Source: Temnopleurus reevesii
Lineage: Eukaryota; Echinodermata; Echinoidea; Temnopleuroida; Temnopleuridae
DNA length: 11,886 bases
NCBI GenBank assembly: GCA_036244855.1
Contig: BQKZ01002875.1
Coordinates: 31,154-43,039, forward strand
Direction of reading: 5' to 3'
In this document: positions 1 to 6,600 of the stretch, in pieces
Layout of the letters: every line of letters starts with the position of its first letter
Numbering within the stretch: position 1 is the stretch's first letter
The notes under the pieces: generated by a model
What the model saw: the letters and a program-made list of their open reading frames with translations, nothing else
Database searches by the model: none
What the model was told of the DNA's origin: nothing
Program-made: the position numbers and the translations under genes

Positions 1-175
1 TATTCATCCATTCAACCATCCACATTCATGCGTCAATTTTATCCATTCAGCTGCAGCTAAACTAAACTGAGCTTAGGCTATAAAGCATAAGCAGAATTGA
101 ATTGAATTGAATCTTAAAGTTGAATGGAAACAGAACATGACACAATGCACCACATATGGGACCGAGCAAACTTAC
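1..175 (-). other. Start of intron 1 of the ALDH16A1-like gene
   Basis: This stretch begins with a good donor on the minus strand (GTAAGTTTGC from 175 downward) and has no coding appearance. It contains a short GAATT pentanucleotide run near 96-113 and CATCCA-type repeats at the left edge. The next exon is outside the window. Confidence 0.6.
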
Positions 176-292
176 CTGCGCAGCATTTGGGGCTTCTGGA
201 TTTGGTCCATATTCCATGCTGTCAAAAATCGACTCTACAGAATTAGGAGCAGCATTCGAGCCTTGTCCGCTCGGTGTTGTTGATGCCGCCAT
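176..292 (-). CDS. ALDH16A1: ALDH16A1-like aldehyde dehydrogenase family 16 member, first coding exon (partial gene)
   Basis: The exon encodes 39 residues from an ATG at 292..290, and ends in a CAG codon before a consensus donor (CAG|GTAAG, GT at 175/174), giving a phase-0 intron. The segment IFDSMEYGPNPEA matches the N-terminus of vertebrate ALDH16A1 as I recall it (IFTSLEYGPVPES), which also sits directly after a short variable leader; the EYGPxPE core is the basis of the call. The start has A at -3 and G at +4 and is the first in-frame ATG. ALDH16A1 is an unusual two-domain aldehyde dehydrogenase superfamily member. The vertebrate protein lacks the catalytic cysteine and is reported to act as a partner or scaffold; invertebrate and bacterial members can retain catalytic residues. 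None of the catalytic domain lies here, so activity cannot be judged. The open frame continues past the donor to 62, but that part is intronic in appearance. Confidence 0.8.
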
Positions 293-376
293 TTATCTTG
301 TTGTTTTTATTTATTTATTTTTTCTTTGAAATATTTCGTAGTCTCTCTTTCTTCGCACGTAAACACGTTTCCAAAT

Positions 377-386
377 GTCACGTGAC
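377..386. promoter_or_regulatory. Palindromic E-box GTCACGTGAC in the putative ALDH16A1 promoter
   Basis: A perfect 10-bp palindrome with a CACGTG core lies 85 bp upstream of the ATG at 292. This is the high-affinity form bound by bHLH-zip factors of the USF, MITF/TFE and MYC/MAX groups (established). That it works as a promoter element here is inference from position. The start codon region itself, read on the plus strand as CCGCCATTTA, also resembles a YY1 site. Confidence 0.4.
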
Positions 387-603
387 CGGCCTGGCTGGTC
401 GATGAATTTCTTGATCTGGGGGCTCTGCCCACAGAATTCAGAAATCGGAATATTCCAAATTTCTGTAGCTCTGCCCCTATCAAAAAAAAAACTCAATAAA
501 TTTGGATTTCAAGGCGTTTACCATTCAATACTGACTACGCCTATATATTTGTTTACCTCAGAGTCTATGCTCTGCACCCATGGAGGCAGTCAGAATGGAG
601 GCA

Positions 604-905
604 GGCGGGCACTTCATTTCCATTTTGGGCGGGCATTCCGATCTTATACTATGTTCTTCTCCCATTTCCATCACCGCGAATTTTAACTGCAGCTTAAAAT
701 TACAGAGCATAAAATTCGGTTTTGTTTTCTTGAAATGCCCCTCCGGGCAAAAGGCGGGCACTTCATTTCCATTTTGGGCGGGCATTCCGTTCTTATCCTA
801 TGTTCTTATCCCATTTCCATCACCGCGAATTTAGACCCTACCTTTAAACTGCAGCTTAATTACAGAGCATACAATTCTGTTTTTTTTTCTTGCAATGCCC
901 CTCCG
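604..905. repeat. Two-copy tandem repeat, period 149 bp
   Basis: Copy 1 starts at 604 and copy 2 at 753; both open with GGCGGGCACTTCATTTCC and close with AATGCCCCTCCG. They share long blocks such as CCCATTTCCATCACCGCG and the CTGCAGCTTAA/ACAGAGCATA section. Copy 2 carries a small insertion near 835 (ACCCTACCTTTAAA). Copies are close in sequence, so the duplication is fairly recent. The open frames across it (375-834, 735-1076) are not gene-like. Confidence 0.85.
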
Positions 906-921
906 CTCTATCGTGATGTAG

Positions 922-924
<3 letters not shown>

Positions 925-956
<32 letters not shown>
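925..956. repeat. Poly-C homopolymer, 32 nt
   Basis: An uninterrupted run of 32 C follows GTAA directly after the tandem repeat. On the opposite strand it is a G32 tract able to form G-quadruplex structures, and the C strand could form an i-motif. Length should be treated cautiously because such runs are prone to sequencing error. Confidence 0.9.
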
Positions 957-1076
957 ACGGAATGGTTTCCTGTCTCCCAGAGGCGGGTACGTGGTGCACC
1001 TCACCATCTTGCTTTAAAAAAAAACTTGATATTAATACTGCAAAAAAACAAAAAAAAAACCAAGACTATCAGATAA

Positions 1077-1480
1077 TAAATTCACGACTTGAGTCAATTT
1101 TCTTTGAGTGAGAGTACTGATCGATGAGTTGTCTTGTATGTTCAAACAAGTTCTGCGCTATTTACATTTTATGTTATTTTATGTTATGTTGTCTGAGATC
1201 GTCTCATTTCATTTTCGGCGAGAGGCATTTTTTCGGACCTTGGTTACATAACACAATTGATGTTCACCAGAGTATGAATAGAAATTGATAAAGTGGCGCG
1301 TGATATTTAGGCAAGTTTACTATATAGATGCCAATTTTATTCATACTTTGCACAAAAAAGTTGTTCTTGACAACCCGATAGCTTGCCCGAGACTTGCCCG
1401 ACATAGCAACAAGCTGACAAGAAACATATGCAAAGTGGATTCCAGGTATAGAAAAAAATACATAGTGGCCCGGAAGCAAC
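1077..1480. other. Non-coding AT-rich stretch
   Basis: No exon, RNA gene or transposon end is recognisable here. There is a small ATGTTATTTT-type repeat around 1170-1190. The open frames on both strands show no domain or codon pattern and run into the GAA tract. Confidence 0.5.
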
Positions 1481-1624
1481 GAAGAAGAAGAAGAAGAAGA
1501 AGAAGAAGAAGAAGAAGAAGAATATGATGGAAAAGGGGAAAAAGAAGACGAAGGAGGAGAAGAAGATTGAAGAAGGAAAAGAAGAAGAAGAAGAAGAACT
1601 TGAAGAAGAAGAAGAAGAAGAAGA
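1481..1624. repeat. (GAA)n purine-rich microsatellite
   Basis: A pure GAA array fills 1481-1522 (14 units), followed by an imperfect purine-rich tract to 1624 with further GAA blocks at about 1580-1600 and 1605-1624. Purine/pyrimidine strand asymmetry is almost complete, so intramolecular triplex (H-DNA) is possible. The poly-Arg and poly-Phe/Leu reading frames over it are artefacts. Confidence 0.9.
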
Positions 1625-1639
1625 CCGGAGTATCAGAAA

Positions 1640-2156
1640 AAGAAGAGAAATAGATCAAGAATTACTCAAGACATGTGATGGTCCTCTTAATATGCCTTAG
1701 AAACAATTGGATTTGTAGATAGCTAGTGAACACACTAATTTCATTATTAAGTAAAATCTATATGCATACCATCGTTCGTGTTTTCTAATTAAGCAAAAAT
1801 AAAATCTGAAATTGTATTGCAAATTGCGATCACTGAAATCAGATACTGCTTTTGGCGAGAGAGGGCGACATTTGCATTCACGAAATTAAATCGATAACTT
1901 CATCCCGAGATTTCATGCGATTGTAGGATGCGAAACACATGAATGTGAGATAGAGAGAAAGGAAAATTAGCAGGTCAAATTATTTGATATAATTGGCAAA
2001 TGATTTAAGACCTCTAATCCTCCCCAGATTGACACAGTCTTGAAGAAAATGAAATAGGAATGAAAATCACATTCTGCTTTGTCAAGTTTGTAAGGATCAA
2101 TTGCCAATCATAAGGTGAGTGTATCAGGTTTGGAAAATATGAACTATTTTCTTCAT
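1640..2156. other. Non-coding AT-rich stretch; one strong donor-like site at 2114/2115
   Basis: No coding exon is recognisable. The sequence AAG|GTGAGT at 2112-2120 is a near-perfect plus-strand splice donor. It could end an untranslated leader exon that joins the acceptor at 4596, but no transcription start or other support is visible, so the exon is not annotated as real. Confidence 0.35.
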
Positions 2157-2199
2157 TTATCCGGTTTTCGCAACTTGATCGTGCAGATTCTGAGTTGAG

Positions 2200-2300
2200 A
2201 TCCGAATCCTACGGCTGCAGGGAGTGCAGCGAGCGATGCAGTCAGTGGTAGGCGCCGCGCCTGGCGGGGCCGGGGCCCCGGGCCAGGTGCTCGCCTCGAT
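2200..2300. promoter_or_regulatory. Isolated GC- and CpG-dense patch with GC palindrome; possible promoter or first exon
   Basis: About 100 bp are markedly GC-rich and CpG-dense within AT-rich surroundings. The core contains the perfect 12-bp palindrome CCGGGGCCCCGG, inside a larger imperfect inverted repeat bounded by CCTGG and CCAGG. GTGCAG/CTGCAG-type short repeats precede it. It lies between the divergent genes, upstream of the plus-strand gene, so a promoter or 5' untranslated exon is one reading. A 30-codon ORF (ATG near 2237) runs through it but stops soon after and has no recognisable family. Confidence 0.3.
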
Positions 2301-2619
2301 TCGAATGAGTGTTGGAACCTTGTCTTGAAGTTGAGTTTGAGTTGTGTACCTGCGTTTTCGCACGGCCCATTGAAGAGAAAACTATTTGTAGGTGTGTAGG
2401 AAAGTGTGGTTATTTAAATAAAAGAATAAAATCATGGATGCTGTTGTAATTGTCATTTTAGGTTGGGAATTTGAATTGATGACGATTGATAATCTGGATC
2501 TGGATCTGGATAATATAATTGATAAGCTCCTACAGGAACATCACTCAATGCGAAGCTGTATTAAACAGCCGAGGATTAGTCTAATTGCCTCCTATCCAGC
2601 ACAGATAACTGTGCTTGGN

Positions 2620-2754
2620 ATGATAGTGATGATGATGATGGTGGTAGTGGTGGTGCTGGTGATGATGATGATGATGGTGGTGATGATGATGGTGGTGGTG
2701 GTGATGGTGGTGATGATGATGATGATGATGATGATGATGGTGGTGATGATGATG

Positions 2755-2785
<31 letters not shown>

Positions 2786-2830
2786 AGCTGATGATGATGA
2801 TGATGATGATGATGTTGATGATGATGAAGA
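2620..2830. repeat. (GAT)n/(GGT)n trinucleotide array
   Basis: About 210 bp consist of interspersed GAT and GGT (GTG) units with short GCT and GAA interruptions. An ambiguous base (n) sits at 2619, immediately before the array, consistent with a hard-to-sequence site. Poly-Met/Val and poly-Ser/Pro frames are artefacts. Looser GATGAT units recur to about 2960. Confidence 0.92.
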
Positions 2831-2839
2831 TGTTAGATA

Positions 2840-3290
2840 TATGTCAATATGGCTGAGCCTTGATTTTAGATTTTGATAATGATAGTTGATTTTAGCAATG
2901 AGGACGAGCATTTTGAAATTTGAATGATGATGATACTGATATAATGATGATGATAGTGAGAACTAGTTATACTTCTACGTCGATACTCATAAAACGCCTG
3001 TTCAGCATCTTAATGAGGAGCACTTTTATAGGGTGTATCACTGACATGAAAGAAGTATGGCCCATGAATTTTATTACACAACTAAACCAAAAACTGCATC
3101 AAGATTCATGTGATATATCATTTAAGAGCAGCTATTTTTTTCTGCATAATATGAAAAGAAGAACTTGGATGTAGACAATTAACAGCAAACGCCTTTAACT
3201 TCCGTTCCTTTAAGTGGCTCAAATCGTCATCCAGTGGGTAATGTCCCAACTGACCAATCACAATCTTGACTGGACTTACAAGTTACAAAG
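2840..3290. other. Non-coding stretch between the GAT array and the inverted-repeat cluster
   Basis: The stretch starts with scattered ATGATG units and then becomes unique-looking AT-rich sequence. The 84-codon open frame at 2920-3174 has no recognisable motif and low-complexity ends. Nothing else is supported. Confidence 0.5.
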
Positions 3291-3293
3291 AAT

Positions 3294-3331
3294 AGTGAGT
3301 GACTTCAAGTACAGTGGGTGACTTCAAATAC
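3294..3331. repeat. Tandem 19-mer, two copies, terminal part of a putative foldback element
   Basis: Two adjacent 19-mers differ at two positions: AGTGAGTGACTTCAAGTAC (3294-3312) and AGTGGGTGACTTCAAATAC (3313-3331). An inverted third copy lies at about 3549-3567 in the apex of the large inverted repeat (ACTTGAAGTCACCCAGTG). The 3312 and 3567 ends could form terminal inverted repeats of about 19 bp. Confidence 0.7.
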
Positions 3332-3430
3332 GTTGTTCGGTGTTGGTGTCAACTGGTGTTGAGAGAGCAAAACGGTCCGTAAATCGAGCTCAAACACTGT
3401 TGGTCAGTTTACAGAAGTGATACAGAAACG

Positions 3431-3677
3431 ACCGGAAATACGTCAGAATCTTGCGAGGTCTACCCCAAACACCGACAGACTTCAATCAAGTTTGGTGTTG
3501 AGGCTGGTGTTGGTTTTGCTGCAACACCAACACCAACGTTCAACACCATACTTGAAGTCACCCAGTGTTGAACGCTGGTGTTGGTGTTGCAGCAATACTT
3601 CTACCAGCCTCAACACCAAACTTGAAGTTTGTCGGTGTTAGGGTTGACCAAGCTCAAGATTCTGACGTATTTCCGGT
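3431..3677. mobile_element. Large imperfect inverted repeat (about 115-bp arms), foldback/MITE-like
   Basis: The left arm (3431-3546) begins ACCGGAAATACGTCAGAATC and the right arm (3565-3677) ends with its exact reverse complement. The arms pair over almost their whole length with small indels, around an 18-bp spacer at 3547-3564. Both arms are rich in GGTGTTG and CAACACC units, so shorter alternative foldings exist. Such structures are typical of non-autonomous foldback DNA elements. No transposase ORF is present, and clear target duplications could not be fixed. Confidence 0.75.
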
Positions 3678-3700
3678 AGTCAGTGTTGCTAGCTGATGTT

Positions 3701-3808
3701 GAATTTCGTCTGCTGAATGATGTTTCTATAATTTCTATTTTGAATACATTCTATTTTGAATACATTCAAAATAGAAATTATAGAAACATCATTCAGCAGA
3801 CGAAATTC
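3701..3808. repeat. Hairpin with perfect 45-bp arms
   Basis: Arm 1 (3701-3745) and arm 2 (3764-3808) are exact reverse complements over 45 bp, starting GAATTTCGTCTGCTGAATGA and ending with its complement. The 18-nt loop (3746-3763) arises from a direct duplication of the 16-mer TATTTTGAATACATTC at the apex. It adjoins the large inverted repeat and may be part of the same mobile element. A stem-loop RNA precursor is possible in principle, but nothing indicates transcription. Confidence 0.9.
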
Positions 3809-3809
3809 A

Positions 3810-4200
3810 CCCTGTATTGTATGAATCTTGATATGATGAAGCTGTAGATACATGTATGCCATAAGAAAGTCTTGTAAGTGGTTGTGAGCAGCGGAGTGTA
3901 TTGTTGATCAGCATTGTTGCACGGTTGGGTGAATCTGTTCTTATCACCGTGCCGACATTGACCTTTTTCACAAAACAAAATCATTGAAGCCCATTTTCTC
4001 CCAACTTTTCCTTGTGAGGAAATAGGAATTTGTGCTGGTTTTCACTTTTAGTACACATTTCTAAAGTTGAAAAGCATTGGAGAGCGTACATGTAGGAAGT
4101 GAAAAGCATCAATCTATGAAAAAGGGAATTAAAAAAAGTCCTGTCATTTGCCTGAATGCCGTTGCCGCAGGTTACAAATATAAAGTTATCACCCTCTACT
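3810..4200. other. Non-coding stretch between the hairpin and the SINE
   Basis: No exon or RNA gene is recognisable. Open frames on either strand (3793-3984, 3981-4265) lack motifs, and the latter runs into the SINE. ACATGTA palindromes occur near 3850 and 4087. Confidence 0.5.
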
Positions 4201-4201
4201 T

Positions 4202-4488
4202 TAATAATGATAATAATAATGGTGGCTACTTGTATAGCGCACAGGTCCACCTTATCGGTGCTCATGGCGCTGAAAGCTTTACACTCCTTATTACCCGGCT
4301 CTAGCTGGCAACCATTACGGCGCTCCGAATTACATTTCTTCCTGCCATCCCCATTTACCTCACGTGGGTCGAGTGCAGCACAATGTGGATGAATTTCTTG
4401 CTGAAGGAAATTGACACCATAGGTGGGATTCGAACCTACGACCCTCTGGTTGAAAGGCGAGAGTCAGAACCACTACACTACGGCGCCT
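4202..4488 (-). mobile_element. tRNA-derived SINE, near full length
   Basis: Read on the minus strand, the element starts with a tRNA-like head (GGCGCC at 4487) and carries a pol III A box (complement of 4465-4480, TAGTGTAGTGG) and B box (complement of 4426-4436, GGTTCGAATCC). A body of about 200 bp follows. It ends in GCGCTATACAAGTAGCCACC and an (ATT)n tail (4220-4202). The anticodon arm does not pair properly, so this is not a functional tRNA; the loop resembles TTC (Glu-like). A GCGCTATA-plus-ATT tail resembles LINE-2-clade tails, which would suggest the mobilising partner (inference). Confidence 0.88.
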
Positions 4489-4595
4489 CCACATAATTAT
4501 TTATTATTTAGCACAGTTCAGGCAACTCACAGTGCATGCATTCAATTCTGTGATTATTTTATTTTTGATTTTCAATGTCGTTTCTTGTTTTCCAG

Positions 4596-4945
4596 ATTGC
4601 AGACATTTTGAGTCAGAATTGTGACTTTTGTATCACTACCAACAAGATGGCATGAAGGTTCTATCCAAGGTCCTCCAAAACATTGTGAAGTAACCACTTG
4701 TAAAGCCAGACTCTTCCACATGGTATTACATAAGATATCCACAATGAGGATCTGGCACCTGAGACGTCTGATCTTTGTCCTAGGGACGGCAGCCATTTTG
4801 GGATCCATCTTTGTGTTTTGGTCGGGCCACAAGACGGGATTGTCTAACATGAATCTGTTGGAGAGCGCTCAGATCGATCGGATACAAAGACTGAAGCAGA
4901 AGATGAAACTACCCATGAGGAGGAGTACACCGGTTGCAAATAATG
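4596..4945 (+). CDS. Type II membrane protein (putative Golgi enzyme), exon with 5' leader and N-terminal coding part; CDS from 4744
   Basis: A strong acceptor (TTTCTTGTTTTCCAG, AG at 4594-4595) opens the exon, an in-frame TGA at 4609 closes the frame upstream, and the donor TG|GTAAGA lies at 4945/4946 (phase 1). Of two in-frame ATGs, 4744 is preferred: it has A at -3, whereas 4720 has C at -3, and it gives the usual layout of Golgi enzymes. From 4744 the protein has a basic tail (MRIWHLRR), a hydrophobic signal-anchor helix at about residues 9-27, then a polar stem with a basic, possibly coiled segment (about residues 40-60). Exon 6313-6447 continues it in frame. This architecture suits a glycosyltransferase, sulfotransferase or related Golgi enzyme; the family is not recognised because the catalytic domain is missing. 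Use of 4720 would add eight residues. Confidence 0.7.
4647..4693 (+). promoter_or_regulatory. Two overlapping upstream ORFs in the leader
   Basis: A minimal uORF ATG GCA TGA (4647-4655) overlaps by ATGA the start of a second uORF of 13 codons plus stop (4652-4693). Both end before the candidate start codons at 4720 and 4744. If this leader is transcribed as read, scanning ribosomes would meet these first, which usually lowers translation of the main frame. Their effect is inference. Confidence 0.4.
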
Positions 4946-4959
4946 GTAAGATGAGGAGG

Positions 4960-5070
4960 AGAATGATGATGTTGGTGATGATGATGATGGTGATGGTGAT
5001 GGTGATGGTGATGAGGATGATGATGGTGATGATGATGATGCTGATGCTGATGATGATGGTGATGATTACA
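4960..5070. repeat. Second (GAT)n/(GGT)n trinucleotide array, at the 5' end of the intron
   Basis: The array begins about 15 bp after the splice donor and consists of GAT units mixed with GGT, GCT and GAG. It resembles the array at 2620-2830. The open frame of the preceding exon runs through it to 5238 as poly-Met, which is an artefact of reading past the donor. Confidence 0.88.
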
Positions 5071-5698
5071 CTGATGGTCTTTTTTGTTTTGATAAAAGAT
5101 TTGACTCACCATGACCATATGGTCCATCCTGACCTTTTTTGTCTGGCCACAAGACTAGACTATTATGCGAGAATGCTCAGAAACATTTATGCAACCTGTA
5201 CAGCATTTTTGCAACCACTGCAAATAATGAAAGGATGAGAATAAGGCTGATGATTGTGTAGTTTATATTTACTACTCTATATGGTTTTATTAAAAGAAAA
5301 TGAATGTCTCAAGTGGTAATTTAGCAAATTTAGATAGAGCTTTGTCTGGCCTGCTAAAAATGTTTTTTGCTAATTTTTTTATGTCTATGCCTGTGCAAGG
5401 TGGTGCAGGAGGCATTATTTTTGATACAGCACAGATACGCTCATGAATGTACATGTAGATGATAAGCTTGATAAAGTAACATGGAATAGGTTTCAAAATA
5501 CATTCTTTTCAATCTATAAAACAAACTTTTGAATATTAAACACAATGTAGCCATCAGTCTGAAAGTATCAATGTTTTTTTTTTATTCTAAACTTTGCATG
5601 ATGTCATTCTTTGTTATTCCTACCTGATACTTGTTTTCTTTCTCACAACATCGTTACTGCCATTGAACTTGTAGTGTATGACCTTGTGTAACCATATC

Positions 5699-6028
5699 AG
5701 AGTGATCAGACAGGACAAAAGAATGGGACAAGGAAAACTTAAAATTCATATCACATTAGAAGTTGTTCCTGTCCTGAATGGGTGATCAGAAGGAACAACT
5801 GGAAGGAACGACTGGGACAAATGAAACAACTTCCATGGAAACATTCACAATAGCCAGAGGTACACAAAAGAACTGGCTTTTTTTCTTAATATTCAATTGA
5901 GAAAAGTGGACAAGTGTTCGTGAATATAAAAAGGAAACTGCCTTCCTCTATGTGTATCTAAATATAAATGTGAGAGCTAGAATGAAGTTGTTAACTTTGT
6001 CCCAGTCCTTTGTTCCTTCTGTTCACAG
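5699..6028. mobile_element. Foldback/MITE-like element with imperfect terminal inverted repeats
   Basis: The left end GTGATCAGACAGGACAAA (5702 region) and an internal repeat GTGATCAGAAGGAACAAC (about 5782) both match the reverse complement of the right end, which reads TTTGTCCCAGTCC then TTTGTTCCTTCTGTTCAC (about 5997-6026). The inverted pair is imperfect, with a small duplication (GGAAGGAACGACTGGGAC) in the inner left copy. No ORF and no certain target duplication were found, so the limits are approximate. Confidence 0.55.
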
Positions 6029-6054
6029 TACCTCATCATCCTTTTATCAGTGTA

Positions 6055-6238
6055 CAGTCAAACCTGCTTGAGCGACCACCTGTACAGAAAGACCACCTGT
6101 CGATAAAGGCCACCGTTCTTGACTCCCTAAAACACATTTAACATGTGCATGTAAATGAACCTGGCTATAGAGAGCACCTGCTGTAAAAGACCATATTTTT
6201 TGTCTCCCTTGGATGGTCTCTAATGACAGGTTTGACTG
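6055..6238. mobile_element. MITE of the Tc1/mariner type, 184 bp, flanked by TA
   Basis: Perfect 12-bp terminal inverted repeats CAGTCAAACCTG (6055-6066) and CAGGTTTGACTG (6227-6238) are bounded by TA at 6053-6054 and 6239-6240. Weaker pairing continues inward (GACCACC against GGATGGTC). Internally GACCACCTGT occurs twice (6074-6083, 6091-6100). TA target duplication and a CAGT start fit the Tc1/mariner/pogo superfamily; there is no transposase, so it is non-autonomous. Confidence 0.88.
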
Positions 6239-6312
6239 TATAAGAAATTTATATTTCTCTCAGAAGTCTTGACATCCTTTTGTCTAATTGACTCTCTTTT
6301 TTTTTTCACCAG

Positions 6313-6447
6313 AAACATGCACTGTGCAGAATGGTAACTTGAACACATCTCTCGGTCAACGCATCAGTCTTGAGAAGCCTGTCCTACAGAAACTTTTAGA
6401 CCAGTCTCATCTTCCTGTGACGCCACCCTGGCCTAAGAACGTGGAAT
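6313..6447 (+). CDS. Type II membrane protein (putative Golgi enzyme), next coding exon (partial gene)
   Basis: The exon is 135 nt (45 codons) and phase 1 at both ends. It is bounded by acceptor CACCAG after a long T tract and by donor GTGAGT at 6448. Joining 4945 to 6313 creates a GAA codon and keeps the frame open. It encodes a luminal stem segment with an N-glycosylation sequon (NTS), two cysteine/asparagine-rich positions at the start (ETCTVQNGN) and a proline-rich end (HLPVTPPWPKN). I recognise no family motif; the PPWP-type segment before the catalytic domain is only a weak reminder of GalNAc-transferase stems. Downstream exons are not seen in the window, so the intron after 6447 probably runs beyond the right edge. 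Confidence 0.65.
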
Positions 6448-6600
6448 GTGAGTTGAACGACCACTTTCATAATGTTGTCAAAATGGCATGCACTTTGTTA
6501 AAATATTTGTTCACCTGAGAGTAAATAATCAGTTCAGTTACATGTATTTAGCCCCGAAGTGCTGACTTTTTCTGTTGTCCCTATCACTCTATAATGTAGC
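6448..6600 (+). other. Start of the following intron
   Basis: The sequence begins with a consensus GTGAGT donor and carries no coding signal beyond it; the frame stops at 6518. The remaining features to the right edge may all lie within this intron. Confidence 0.5.

Larger units (their letters stand above)
4946..6312 (+). other. Intron 1 (between the two visible coding exons) of the type II membrane protein gene
   Basis: The intron runs from donor GTAAGA at 4946 to acceptor CACCAG ending at 6312, which follows a T-rich tract. It is 1,367 bp and phase 1. It holds a GAT array at its start, about 450 bp without recognisable features (5240-5690), a foldback-like element (5699-6028) and a TA-flanked MITE (6053-6240). 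Confidence 0.7.

Noticed and set aside
62..175. Extension of the ALDH16A1 reading frame past the donor
   Set aside because: A consensus CAG|GTAAG donor lies at 176/175 and the following residues do not continue the ALDH16A1-like sequence.
1285..1658. Poly-Arg and poly-Phe/Leu open frames
   Set aside because: They are produced by the GAA microsatellite and have no protein-like flanks.
2205..2225. 16S rRNA-like motif (CCTACGGCTGCAGG)
   Set aside because: Only a short chance resemblance to the conserved CCTACGGG site; the neighbouring sequence does not match rRNA.
2157..2363. Minus-strand frame of 68 codons over the GC-rich patch
   Set aside because: GC-rich sequence lacks stop codons by chance; no motif, no splice context.
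2434..2911. Poly-Met/Val and poly-Ser/Pro open frames
   Set aside because: They are readings of the GAT/GGT array and include an ambiguous base.
4425..4488. Genuine tRNA gene (Glu-like) on the minus strand
   Set aside because: A and B boxes are present, but the anticodon stem does not pair and the sequence continues into a SINE body shared with a second copy.
4423..4611. Open frame reading GFEPTTLWLKG
   Set aside because: It is the tRNA-like head of the SINE read on the other strand, a common false gene call.
4946..5238. Continuation of the plus-strand coding exon through the GAT array
   Set aside because: A GTAAGA donor precedes the array, and the matching-phase exon at 6313 gives a better protein.
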